Below are positions 21,609 to 32,596 of a DNA stretch of 64,000 bases, piece by piece. The translations under genes were made by a program, and so were the position numbers. The notes under the pieces were generated by a model, which was given only the letters and a program-made list of their open reading frames with translations, made no database searches and was not told where the DNA came from. The stretch is from Cryptomeria japonica (lineage: Eukaryota; Streptophyta; Pinopsida; Cupressales; Cupressaceae), in contig NC_081413.1 of the NCBI RefSeq assembly GCF_030272615.1, positions 182,726,951 through 182,790,950 of the forward strand, given 5' to 3'. The first letter of the stretch is position 1, and each line of letters starts with the position of its first letter.

Positions 21609-22712
21609 GAGACAATGCGATTCTGAGCGTTGTTTCAAAGAACAATAATGAAAATGCCCCAGACAATAATAATGACATATGCATGCCCCCTCGAGGAATT
21701 GGCCGAAAACATGTGGAAAAGAGGCCAATTGATCGATAAAAAATGATAGGATCGAACAAACTGACAATCGGAGATCGGATGCATGACAGACAACAATTTA
21801 ATGTGCACAAGACCGCGACCAACATAAGATGGAGAGGACGCACGTCCATCTATGTAATGACAAAGAGCTATAAATGGGACCAAGAGGGTGAAAATGACTC
21901 ATTTGCACTAGCTAAAGAGGAGGATTTGTTGCTCTGGACAAGGACACTTGCAGACAGATGGCGAACATTCCAATGGCGGATCACCTTGGAGAACGTGTAT
22001 GCACATTCAGACGACCGGACGACGCAGGAGCAGCGGTATGTATCTCGAAAACCCATGTTTTGAATTTCATGAATTTGACGCGTTTGCGGGACATTGCGGG
22101 GATGAGGAGGACAGAGGAAGCACCCAGTGACAGAGGCACGTACTCCTTATGACAGACAGTGGACATTATGTAGTTTGGCATTTTGTAGTTAGCTTGCGGG
22201 CCATACTTAGGACAGACAGTCCGATTTTGTACTCCGACATTATTATGATATGTGATATGATATGCATCGATATGATGGATGCAATATGTTATGACTTATG
22301 TTTTTTGCATGTATGGATGACTTATGCACTGGTTTATGAACATGTATGGATGCATTTTTATGTATTTTTTTGATGTATTTATGAAATGAAAAATGCTTGA
22401 TGTAATATGCAAATGTACTAACCAAATGGATGCAGGACGTAACATAGGTTTTTGGATATCGGAGCACTAGACCGAACTGACTATCCGGACTGACGGAAGA
22501 AATGTTAGTAAGAAGAAATGAGACAAAGGACCGTTAGAGATGACCAAAAATTTGCTTTCAGTAATGCACTTTGTAGGTGAGAACCTTTATTTTATTTAGC
22601 AAAATGGATGCGTAGCATCATGGCATTGAAGGCCAGAGCTGAAATGCAACCCGATTTGCAAAAGACAGACACATCATAGACAAACGACAATCACAATCAA
22701 AAAAGAAAAGGA

Positions 22713-22973
22713 TCATGAGCCATCCCGGTCACTCTAAATCACTCGGTGACATCATCGAGCAACATAGGAACATGATCGAAGCCAAAGATAAATCAATAAA
22801 AAGATAAGACTCACAAATTCAAGCAAATCAAACAAACATCTTGATCTTCATTGTCAAAAGTTGAACACGCTGATAGGACGATCATGCTGTCTGGTTTCAG
22901 GAAATGAGGTACCCCGTCTAAGACAGGACATAGTCTGGTTTCGAGTATACCACACCCTGTATAAGACCCATGA
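22713..22973 (-). other. Conserved noncoding block, element 2 copy
   Basis: Inverted counterpart of 13531-13785, with the same two ACCAGAC motifs (seen here as GTCTGGTTT at about 22890 and 22931) and the same flanking phrases CATCCCGGTCACTC and CTCGAGTATACC-like sequence. Function is unknown. Confidence 0.65.
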
Positions 22974-23213
22974 TAATGTGACAAGGACAAATGATTTTGA
23001 TGCTGATATTCGAGTGATAAGACAATTTTGATCAGTTTGAATGTTTGAGTTGACTGAAAAGGTTCATCTATTAACGCGTGATTTCATTAAAGCACAGTGT
23101 TTGGTTGCAAATTGTTGGATATATACGTAGTGAGCTGTTGATGCACAAAGGGAATCATTTATTGCAAAATGTTTGTTTGTGGGAGTTTTATACTTTTTTG
23201 TGTTCTTTTTTTC

Positions 23214-23395
23214 AGGACTTTATTCAATTTTTTTGGAATTTTTTCAGGACATTATTTGATTTTTTTGAAATTTTTTCAGGACATTATTTGATTTTTTTGG
23301 AATTTTTTCAGGACATTATTTGATTTTTTTGGAATTTTTTCAGGACATTATTTGATTTTTTTGGAATTTTTTCAGGACATTTTTCAATTTTTATG
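23214..23395 (-). repeat. ~33-bp tandem repeat, about five units
   Basis: Units of TTTTCAGGACATTATTTGAT followed by a TTTTTTGGAATT segment. They are almost identical to each other, unlike the decayed counterpart in element 1 near 13060-13290. This points to recent expansion or homogenisation by slippage. Confidence 0.8.
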
Positions 23396-24328
23396 ACTTT
23401 TTTCAATTTTTTTTAGGATTTTGCCCCCAGTGTCTAGCAAGGCAAGGAATATGATAGGTGAATAAATAGGCTTGCTGCAATGATGGTGGATAGAGGGAAG
23501 ACAAAGGCCTTTTATTATGGAGACAATGCGGATGCAATTTCCAAGAGCTATTGTGTGATGGGACAAGAGACTGGATATGACAATGTATAGTAGTGACATG
23601 GCATGAGGGACATGTCAAGAGGTTTCTGAAAAATATGTTTTGAATTTTGTGTCCTTATGTCAAATCAAGATCAAGGAATGAAAAAGTGTGCATGGATAAT
23701 GATAAGACATGGATAGGATAAGCAAGACCAAGAATGCATAAGGGACATGGACTGAAGGTTGGGGTAGGCTAAGGGATAGTGGTAGAAAGTTGCAATAAGC
23801 TAGGGAATATGGATGAAAGGTGATAATAAGCAAATGGATAAATGACCAAAAGCTATGATAGACTGAAAGCTGCAAACAAGATGCATGATGTGCATGATGA
23901 TCCTCAGCCTTGTCAAGATCAAAGGTGGAAAGATGAAATGGACATGAGGGACAATAGGATATGAAGGGTAATAACATGGTATGATAGGATAATGAAGGGC
24001 AATAGGATATGAAGGAGGAAAACTGCCCCCAAGTGTGGTGTGCAAGAAGTTCATAAATTACGCATGACGCCTGTTTGCCAGGTTTTCATCATGGTACTTG
24101 CCCAAAGCGCCTGTTTGCCAGGTTTTCACCAATGGACGAATTATTTTTCTTTACTTTTTTCTTTTGTCTTTTTTTTTTACTTTTTTCTTTGAATTTTTTT
24201 CACTTTTTCTTTTCTTTTTTTCACTTTTTTTCTTTTTTTGCTTTTTTTTTTTTTTTTTAATTTTTTGCTTTTTTTCATTTTTTTGTATTTTTTTCAGTAT
24301 CATATTTGAAGAGAAATCTGACAGCAAA

Positions 24329-27300
24329 CTATGCCCAGTACTTGCAAAGATGCATGCTATTAATAGGATCAGACAGAGGTTCACCTTCGGGAGTCGCAAG
24401 CTGATATGCCCCCGAGCCATAGGCTGCAGTTACTATGAAAGGCCCAACCCAATTAGGTTCAAACTTGCCCTTGATGACGTCAGTAGACTATGTATTCTTG
24501 GGATTTGCCTTTAAAACCAGGTCTCCCACTTCGAAGTGTCGCCCTTTGACCTTCTTATGATAAGAGTGACGGAGATGGTTTTGGTATGCTTGCAAATGTG
24601 TCAGAGCTGTCTGACGTTTTTCATCTAACATCTCAAGCTGATGCAGCCGAGAGACTCTGTGTGTCTCATCATCAATCAGGTGTTGCAAGGAAACCCTCAA
24701 GGAAGGAATCTCGACTTCCAAAGGTAAAATGGCTTCCGCACCATACACCAAGGAATAAGGTGTTGCGCCAGTAGGGGTGCGGATAGAAGTGTGATAGGCC
24801 CACAGTGCTGGATTTAACTGTACGTGCCAATCTCGACCAGCGTCATTGACCACTTTCTTTAGGATCTTGATAATGGTTTTATTTGAAGCTTCAGCTTGAC
24901 CGTTACCCTGTGGATAGTATGGGCTAGAAAAACGGTGTTGAATATGAAATTTTTCACAAAGCTCTTTAACATCTTTATTCTTGAAGGGTCGACCATTATC
25001 TGTGACTATGGCAAGGGGAACCCCATATCTGCATATGATATAATTTAGCAAAAATTTTGAAATTTGGACACCAGTGATATAGGTCATGGGGATGGCTTCA
25101 ATCCATTTTGTAAAATATTCTGTAGCTGTAATAATGAACTTGTGTCCATTTGCAGATGTTGGGTGAATCTTGCCAATAAGATCCAATCCCCACTGAGAAA
25201 AGGGCCATGGAGATATGATAGAATGAAGCTCTTGAGCTGGCGCATGAATATAATCTCCATGAATCTGGCACTTGTAGCATTTTTTAACAAAATCATGAAC
25301 ATCTTTTTCCAAAGTGGGCCAATAATACCCAGCATGAATCAACTTTTTGGCTAAGCTAAGACCGTTGAAATGGCCCCCACATATACCATCGTGAACCTCA
25401 TGTAAAGCCATTTGTGCTGCATCCGAATCCAAACACCTGAGGAGGGTATGGTCAAAGGAACGGCGGTAAAGGGTGTCAGCGATGATGACATATTTGGCTG
25501 CTTGTCGGATAAAGGCTCGGCGTTGGTTAGTGGAAAGGTTAGGTGGTAAGGTTTGAGATTTCAAATACTGATATATGTCATTGTACCACGGGGAGTTGGG
25601 ACCAACAAGAATGCACATCACATCAGCTATCGAAATGTCAAAAGAAGGGACCAACAATTGTTCAACCAAGAATTCACACTTGTCCATATTATGAGGCATA
25701 TTTATCATGGAAGCAATTGTAGCCATTGCATCTGCTGACTTGTTTTGCATTCTTCGCACTTGACTGAAATTGATAACTATGAATTTTGTCTTGAAGAAAT
25801 CTACCATGTTTTTATAAGGAATAAGCTTTTCATCCTTTGTTTCGTAGTCATCATTGACTTGTCGGATAACTAGTTGAGAATCTCCATAGACTTGCAAATG
25901 CTTGATATTCCAGTGGACTGCTACTCGGAGTCCTGTGACAAGTGCTTCGTACTCTGCAATGTTATTGGTACATTGGAAAGTTATTCTATACGACTTTGGA
26001 ATAGCATCACCTTGAGGGGTGACAAACAAAATGCCTGCGCTAGATCCGAACTTGGTATGGGACCCATCAAAGTATAACTTCCATTCATGGGACGATGTGA
26101 GAGCAAAGACTGATTCATCTGGGAAATCAGTCAACATGGGATGATCGTCTGAAATAGGAGCATCTGCCAGTTGATCTGCTATGACTTGTCCTTTTATCGC
26201 CTTTCGCTCCATATACTCAATATCAAATTCGCTGAGGATCATTACCCACTTTGCTAGGCGACCCATCAAAGTTGCGCGGCTAAGCAAATACTTTAAGGGA
26301 TCAATTTTTGCAATCAACAATGTTTGGTGGCTTAGCATATAATGTCGGAGCTTTTGTGTTGCAAATACCACTGCTAAGCATGCCCTCTCAATAGTTGAAT
26401 AATTTAGCTCATAGCCGACCAGTGTCCAGCTGATATAGTAAATAGCTCTTTCTTTGCCATTCTCATCTTGTTGAGCTAGGAGAACTCCTAATGCTATTTC
26501 AGTTGCAGAGATATACAATAAAAATGGCTTTCCTTCTATAGGAGGCATTAGAATAGGTGGTGACAGCAAATAGTCTTTTAGAGCTTGAAAAGATGATCGA
26601 CATTGCTCAGTCCATTTAAAAGCGACACCTTTGTGCAGGAGATGTTGGAATGGATGACATTTGTCGGCCAACTGAGCTATGAAGCGACGAATTGACTGGA
26701 GCTTTCCTTGTAAACTTCGTAATTGCCGGAGGTTGGAAGGTGGAGGCATATCCATTATTGCTTTGACTTTTGCAGGGTCGACCTCAATGCCTCGGTGGGA
26801 AACAATGTATCCAAGCAACTTGCCAGCTGTAACACCAAAGACACACTTTTTTGGATTGAGCCTGAGTTTGTAGGTTTCCATTCTGTCAAAAATTGGGCCC
26901 AGGATGGCTAGATGACTATCTCTGGTAACAGATTTGCACAACAAATCATCAACATAATCCTCCATCAAAGTGTGCATGAAATCATGAAAGATTGTCATCA
27001 TTGCTCTTTGATATGTTGCACCAGCATTTTTGAGGCCAAAGGGCATCACATTCCAACAATAGGTGCCCCAAGCACAGGTGAATGCGGTCTTATGCTGATC
27101 TTCGGGTGCAATGCGGATTTGATTGTTGCCAGAGAAACCATCCATTAATGAAAGCATCTCATAACCAGCTGTCATGTCCACTATGATGTCTATATTTGGC
27201 AATGGAAAATCATCCTTAGGACATGCTTTATTCAGGTCCCTAAAATCTGTGCAGATGCGGATGCCCCCAGTTACTTTGCTAACAGGTACTAGATTTGAAA

Positions 27301-28180
27301 TCCAGTCTGCATAATCAATGGGTCTAATGAAGCCCACATCTAGTAACTTTTTCAATTCCACTTTGACCAATAGAGCCACTTGAGGATGCATTTTTCTAGG
27401 TTTTTGTTTAACGGGTTTAGCACCTGCTTTCAGTGGCAAATGATGAAGTACTAACTCTGGATCGAGGCCAGGCATATCTGCATAAGACCACGCAAAGCTG
27501 ATCTTCTTCTCCAGAAAGAAATTGATAAAATCTATTTTCTCTTGTTTTGACAGGGAGGCAGCAAAGTGAATGACCTTAGGGTTATCAGGTGTACCCAAAT
27601 TGATTTCCTCGGTCATCTCTACCAGCAATGTGGATTTGTCCTGAATTGATAGGGGTACGTCCACTCTTCCACCTTTGGGCACCTCAGAAAGGTTTTCACC
27701 CGCAGGTACGTCTTGTATTTTTATTTTTGTATGATCAGAGAGTGCCTTACGGTTTTCACTCAAAGATCTATTCTTTTGATTTTTTTCTTTTTCTTTTTCT
27801 TTTTCATGACTGGAAGAGGGAGTTGACTCCCCAAAATACGCTGTTGAATCCAGGTCAATAGCAAAGCCTGTCTTATGGTCGCCTTGTGGTATACCTTCCC
27901 GTAGTCCCAAGAACTCTGCAATTGCTTCATCATTCTGAAAACAGTCCAATGCGAGTGGTTCTTGTTGGTCATATTGGATAAGTTGGGGATAAATAAGGGG
28001 CATGTCATCATCGATTGTAAGGATAGAGAGGGCTGATATGGTAAAAATGTGAATGTCTGTGGTGTCACTATCTGAACTGCTTGTGTCAAATTCGGAGCTT
28101 GGATCCCAAAATGACTCGATCCAAGCATGAGGACAGGTTTTAGGAAGAGGAGTTATTGCATGTTTATCCTCCATAGGCAA
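24329..28180 (-). CDS. Pol of element 2: RT, RNase H, second RNase H, integrase (broken near C-terminus)
   Basis: Open from 28180 down to a TAG at 24488-24490. The same frame then continues with integrase-tail-like sequence (NWVGPF, YQL, then MHLCKYW) to TAG at 24329-24331. Counting from the Met at 28180: RT spans about residues 258-470 with DGFSG at 347-351 and YVDD at 409-412. The first RNase H spans about 548-675 and lacks the usual first Asp (LYISATE). The second RNase H spans about 700-825 with D705, E743, D767 and D817. The integrase zinc finger uses His at 930 and 937 and Cys at 968 and 971. The catalytic D, D, E are D1000, D1061 and E1097. These domains copy genomic RNA into DNA and insert it. 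Loss of the first RNase H active site with gain of a second domain is typical of the Tat group. All main catalytic residues remain. Confidence 0.93.
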
Positions 28181-28384
28181 GTTATCAGGGTCAATGAAGA
28201 TATTGTCAAGGGCATAGGAGCTAGATGAAAAAGAACTCCACTCCCATTCATTAGAATCAGTCTCGGGTTGGGTAGCCTCAGGTGTTATTTCATCGTCAGA
28301 ATCACGCCCTTTTCGACACGTGGACCTTTTGGTAGATGTGGATCCAATTCGTAACGGTACAAAACCTAACCCTAAAGTTGGGGG

Positions 28385-28858
28385 TCACCGCTCAGGTATG
28401 ATGGGTTCTAGCCTTCCATTGTTTTTCAAGCCTAAGCCACTGCAGCCATCATATCCTTTCTTCTGCAGCATAGTAAATCCTTTGCCATACAATTCCACTG
28501 GCAACTTGACAGGTGGGGTTTTAGTTGGATCTTTATAGAGCCAATCTATGACATCATCACCTATAGTTTCTTTGTCCAGTTCTCCCCATCTTGCAAATGT
28601 AGTGGGAGGCTGATATTGGATACTGATCTTGGGTTCCTTTTGCAATAGATGCGGTTTTCCATATGATTTTGGAGACATCGGCAAATTCCCAATGAGGAAT
28701 GTTTGGTCCATTGAATATTCTCCACACCCTTGGTCTTGTATCTTTAGTTTTCCTTTTACAACATCCAACAATGCATTGGGATCCACATAGCTATTTGATT
28801 TTGCCTCCCTGTTGACTGGGACTTGCTGCCGAGGAGTATCCCTTAAGGTAGCACAGAA
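28385..28858 (-). CDS. G-patch-like linker between protease and RT, element 2
   Basis: Same frame as pol, ended by TGA at 28385-28387 and preceded by TAG at 28859-28861. Near the end it has KKGYDGCSGLGLKNNGRLEPI-type sequence, with the Gly spacing of a G-patch (GYDGCSGLGLKNNGR). G-patch segments are known between protease and RT in several plant and betaretroviral elements, where they bind nucleic acid. The TGA may come from a CGA codon by a single transition. It is part of the same ancestral polyprotein, not a separate gene. Confidence 0.7.
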   Translation of the reverse strand, partial: FCATLRDTPRQQVPVNREAKSNSYVDPNALLDVVKGKLKIQDQGCGEYSMDQTFLIGNLPMSPKSYGKPHLLQKEPKISIQYQPPTTFARWGELDKETIGDDVIDWLYKDPTKTPPVKLPVELYGKGFTMLQKKGYDGCSGLGLKNNGRLEPIIPER

Positions 28859-29974
28859 CTAGAACGGATTAGGATCTCCTAGAATTGTTATTTCAGTTCC
28901 ATTGTAAGGATATTTTAGACATTGATGATAAGTGGATGGAACTGCTTTCATGGCATGGATCCATGGACGACCAAGGATCATATTATAAGGGAGGTCAAGG
29001 TCTAGGACTTGTAGGAAAGTGTTTTCTGTTACAGGACCAACTCTGATAGGCAATACAATGATCCCTTTGGATGGGCGCTCAGCGTCATCATAGGCTTTGA
29101 TTGTTATCCTTTTGGAAGCATCAATATCATTTTTTGTATAGCTGAGGCCTATGACCACTCTCAAGGTGCAGATATTAAGACCTGCTCCACCATCTATCAA
29201 GATTCGCCGGATTTTGTAATTGTGGACAAAGACTTCTAGATGCAAAGGGTCATTATGGGGGAGCTTGTCAGGTGAGATATCACTGTCAGAAAATGCGACA
29301 CTTTGGGAAATGGCTAAATGTCCAATCCGCGCTTGAAATTGGTCAACATCAATATCTGTCGGGACAATGGACTCAGTCAAAGCTTTATCTAGGACTGCAC
29401 GATGCATGGGAGACATTTTCAATAACTCTAGAATGGATATTTGTGCAGGTGTTTTTCCTAGATGATCCAAAAGATTATATTGACTTGTAGGAGTTGGTTT
29501 AGGAGGAGCGGCAGGAGCTCCTTTCAAGACGATTTTAGACCGATGAGTGGTGACGGCACAAGAAGGATCTTGTTCTTTTATTCGCAAGGTGGAAACATAC
29601 TCATTTGACACATTAAAACAATTAATAACATTGTGGTAACTGGTATTTGCATAATTGGCCGTTTGAGCAGAGTTGGAAGAAGACGCTTTGCCCTTGTCAT
29701 GATCAAGCAAAGGAGTTTTGAAAATAGTATGATCAGTGTTGGAGGTTGGATGGGGTGGATCTATCTCAATTACTCCTTGCTCCAATAAATCTTGAATTAT
29801 GTGTTTTAGTTGAAAACATGAAGCAGTTTTATGTCCTTTAGACCGATGATACTCACAGTACGCATTATCATTCCACCAATGCGGCTTTACCGCAGGTTCT
29901 GCTTTAATATCTGGTAGCTTGATAAATTTCTCTTGTATTAATTGCTTCATTACAGATTCAATAGGCTCTCCCAA
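28859..29974 (-). CDS. Zinc knuckle and retropepsin-like protease, element 2
   Basis: In phase with Gag upstream and pol downstream. Near residues 39-52 it has CEYHRSKGHKTASC, a C-x2-H-x4-H-x4-C variant zinc knuckle that would bind RNA. The protease core follows at about residues 230-350, with LIDGGAGLNI as the active-site loop (D-G-G instead of D-S/T-G) and MILGRPWIH as the second conserved strand, as in Tat-type elements. Its job would be to cut the polyprotein. It ends at TAG 28859. The frame is open upstream past the Met at 29974 to the TAG at 30125, so this Met is unlikely to be a true start. Confidence 0.85.
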   Translation of the reverse strand: MGEPIESVMKQLIQEKFIKLPDIKAEPAVKPHWWNDNAYCEYHRSKGHKTASCFQLKHIIQDLLEQGVIEIDPPHPTSNTDHTIFKTPLLDHDKGKASSSNSAQTANYANTSYHNVINCFNVSNEYVSTLRIKEQDPSCAVTTHRSKIVLKGAPAAPPKPTPTSQYNLLDHLGKTPAQISILELLKMSPMHRAVLDKALTESIVPTDIDVDQFQARIGHLAISQSVAFSDSDISPDKLPHNDPLHLEVFVHNYKIRRILIDGGAGLNICTLRVVIGLSYTKNDIDASKRITIKAYDDAERPSKGIIVLPIRVGPVTENTFLQVLDLDLPYNMILGRPWIHAMKAVPSTYHQCLKYPYNGTEITILGDPNPF

Positions 29975-30029
29975 CGGCGTAAACTGTCGAGGAGGCCCAT
30001 CCTGTGATCGGAAGGGTTTGCGTTGTTGA

Positions 30030-30190
30030 TTTTGTTGTTGGCCTTGTTGTTGATTATATTGTTGAGCCTGCTGTTGTTGAGCATTTTGTTGATATTGCTG
30101 CTGTTGAGCATGCTGTTGATATTGCTACTGTTGAGCATGCTGTTGATATTGCTGCTATTGAGCATGCTGTTGATACTGCGTCTGTTGAGC
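30030..30190 (-). repeat. 30-bp coding repeat (Gln-rich decapeptides) between Gag and protease
   Basis: About four to five 30-bp units in element 2, encoding QQQYQQHA-type decapeptides. Two of the units carry the in-frame TAG codons at 30125 and 30155. The same repeats read in other frames produce spurious Leu-rich frames on the plus strand. Confidence 0.8.
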
Positions 30191-32596
30191 AACATTGTTC
30201 CTGGGTGCTTGATTTTGTTCCATAGTCGACATATTAGGAACACTCAACTTCTTGATTGTGAATGGGGGTAGATTAGCATTTACTGCTCTCGCATCAACAA
30301 CACCATCATTAGTGACGTTCTTGTTCTTATACCAAAATCTGTTTCTGTCCCCTGAAGAATTTGTATTGTCATTGTCCTTATTGAGCTTGATAATTCCTTT
30401 AGCTACAAGAGCTGTTTCAATACTCATTCCTTTCTTAATGAGTTTTTCTATAGTACTAGGACTTTTTAATTTTAGCTCATACATCATTTCTGGGACCAGA
30501 TTCTGGATAAACAGATTCACTTGTTGTTCTTCAGGTATATCGAGAGAAGAACGACTATACAAGCTTCGCCAACGTTGCAAGAAAGTCACTAATGGCTCAC
30601 CTTGCTTCTGCTTAGTATTACATAAATCCGACATAGTCACGTCACTATCGATATTGAACGCGAAATGAGATATAAACTTTTGTGCCAGTTCTGACCAAGT
30701 CTTTATATTTCCTGGCAAATGTGAATACCAATCCATAGCTTGTCCAGCGAGACTTCGTGCAAATAATCGCATTAAATATGTCTCCTCATAGCTTACTTCC
30801 ATAGATGCCGCGTAAAACGCTCGAATATGATCCTTTGGATTGCCATTCCCTCTATATTTCTCAAAGTTGGGTGCCTCAAAATGCTTAGGGAATGGAGGCA
30901 TGTATATACTCTTGTCAAATGGATTAGGACATAAATCTTGATCTGTATACAATTTCTTTGTTCCTTTAATTTCTAATGCATCAACCTTTCGTTGCAACAT
31001 CTCAAGTTGTTGTGCAATTGTATTAGATTTTAGAGGTCCATCATTAATCCCAGTTGGTATTCTTTGTTGATATATCGCATTTCCAATCGGTTGTTGATAC
31101 TCTGCAATGGTCATTTTTGGTGTCTCCTGCATATAAAGTTCCTGGTACTTCTCTTGTTGTTGCGGTTGTGCTATGCCTTGATACTGACCTTGTTGTTGTG
31201 CTCCTTGGAGCCTAGGTTGATATTGCAATTGAGTAGGCTGTTGATATTGCATAGGTGCCACTTGCGGTTGTGAAGTAGGATAACTTGTTTGTCTTGGCAC
31301 ATATTGCGGCACATATTGTTGGTGTTGATGAATTGGAATTTGTTGACTTTGTGCCAATTGTTGTCGCGGTGTATATCCCATCATTTGTAAAAAACTTTGT
31401 TTAGATGGTTTTCGTTGCTTCTCCTTAGGATGGGGTATAGCACTTGCATTAACTTGCTGTGTTGCTTGTCCAATTCCCTGTGATGGTTGCAAGTTTGTGT
31501 TAACTTGTAATGGTGCCGAAGGCACTGCAATTTGTTGTCGACTGCCACATGGTTGTTGTTGCATATCATTTGTTTGCACATTTGATTGTACCTTTTGTAT
31601 ATTACTCAATTGTTGCAACAATCGCTGGTGGTGCAAACCACTATTCATAGTTCTTTGTGTCGCCATTATTGAAGGATCTGTCGCAATAGTGTTTGACAAA
31701 GATACATAAGAACTTTGTTGCATCATGGAATTGCTTTGGACATTATTGACATTAGGCATTCCAGTTGTGAAATGTTCTTGTATCTTAGATGTTGATCCAA
31801 TTTTATGCATATGAGGAACCACTTCTTGTTGAGGAACCATTGTCGATATTTGCTGGGTCTTCATTTGATCTTGTATTACAGGCGTTGTATTAAACAATGG
31901 ATTATTTATCATCTCAAATGGTGACTTTTGAGGAATAGTCACTGTCAATTCCTTTAAAGCACGTTTACTCATCAAGGTAGGTTGAGTTGCTTGTTGTACA
32001 TTTTCTTCATTTGGATGTGAGGAAAAACTTAGCGACCCGCTGCCTTGTTGTGTTTGCAAATTAATTTGATCATTTGAGGAAGCCACATTACTCATCATGT
32101 TAAGGTACTTCTGTGGAAACATCTTAAAGATCTTATTCAAGAATTTATCCATTTTTTTTGTTACTTTTGGATCTTGAAGGAACATGTCAATATCATCTGA
32201 ATCATCGGAATCGGATGAAGAGTCTGGTTGGATATTCGGATTCACTTCTTGTTGGATACCTTGATCTGAACCAAATCCTTGCGAAAGAGTTTGTTCTTCA
32301 TATAAGGTTTGAGTTTGAATATCATGTTGCAAGTTTGGTTGATTCCAATTGAAGGGTGCACTTCCTCTTGGAGTTGGTGGGACACTCCCCTGTCCCGGTT
32401 TCATAGGTACAAACACTGGTTCATATAATGGTGGTGGTCCAAGTTGTACCGTGCCATATGGTGGTAGAGATGTGTTTGATGAAGCTTCAACTTGCACTGG
32501 TTGGCTAGTTTGAGATTGCGAATTGGCTATGTTGTCCATGGGTTGGTACATTGGTTCTCCCATCTTCTTAGATTGTGATCTTGTTTCAACAGGCAT
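30155..32596 (-). CDS. Gag of element 2
   Basis: I choose ATG at 32596 (MPVETRSQSKKMGEP), since the frame above it (to 32689) lacks retroelement character and lies in the leader. The first 500 residues are Gln-rich and low complexity. The capsid-like retrotransposon Gag domain is in the last third, with YRGNGNPKDHIRAFY, AGQAMDWY, LPGNIKTWSELAQKF and FLQRWRSLYSRS. It would form the particle shell and bind genomic RNA. It ends at TAG 30155-30157 in a Gln-rich tract. A second TAG lies ten codons on (30125-30127), after which the frame runs on into the protease part. Both stops fit CAG-to-TAG changes. Confidence 0.9.
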   Translation of the reverse strand: MPVETRSQSKKMGEPMYQPMDNIANSQSQTSQPVQVEASSNTSLPPYGTVQLGPPPLYEPVFVPMKPGQGSVPPTPRGSAPFNWNQPNLQHDIQTQTLYEEQTLSQGFGSDQGIQQEVNPNIQPDSSSDSDDSDDIDMFLQDPKVTKKMDKFLNKIFKMFPQKYLNMMSNVASSNDQINLQTQQGSGSLSFSSHPNEENVQQATQPTLMSKRALKELTVTIPQKSPFEMINNPLFNTTPVIQDQMKTQQISTMVPQQEVVPHMHKIGSTSKIQEHFTTGMPNVNNVQSNSMMQQSSYVSLSNTIATDPSIMATQRTMNSGLHHQRLLQQLSNIQKVQSNVQTNDMQQQPCGSRQQIAVPSAPLQVNTNLQPSQGIGQATQQVNASAIPHPKEKQRKPSKQSFLQMMGYTPRQQLAQSQQIPIHQHQQYVPQYVPRQTSYPTSQPQVAPMQYQQPTQLQYQPRLQGAQQQGQYQGIAQPQQQEKYQELYMQETPKMTIAEYQQPIGNAIYQQRIPTGINDGPLKSNTIAQQLEMLQRKVDALEIKGTKKLYTDQDLCPNPFDKSIYMPPFPKHFEAPNFEKYRGNGNPKDHIRAFYAASMEVSYEETYLMRLFARSLAGQAMDWYSHLPGNIKTWSELAQKFISHFAFNIDSDVTMSDLCNTKQKQGEPLVTFLQRWRSLYSRSSLDIPEEQQVNLFIQNLVPEMMYELKLKSPSTIEKLIKKGMSIETALVAKGIIKLNKDNDNTNSSGDRNRFWYKNKNVTNDGVVDARAVNANLPPFTIKKLSVPNMSTMEQNQAPRNNVAQQTQYQQHAQ

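Larger units (their letters stand above)
21609..24328 (-). other. 3' noncoding region of element 2
   Basis: 2.7 kb between the end of pol and the 3' LTR. No frame here is preserved in element 1. It holds the conserved block (22713-22973), a 33-bp tandem repeat (about 23214-23395) and a T-rich tract (about 24138-24300). Long noncoding tails here are usual in Tat-group elements. Confidence 0.6.

Noticed and set aside
24075-24420. Phe-rich frame on the plus strand and Lys-rich frame on the minus strand
   Set aside because: Both are products of a T-rich low-complexity tract in the element 2 noncoding tail.
30004-30271. Leu/Val-rich plus-strand frames (73 and 82 codons) suggesting membrane proteins
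   Set aside because: They are antisense shadows of the Gln-rich coding repeat between Gag and protease.
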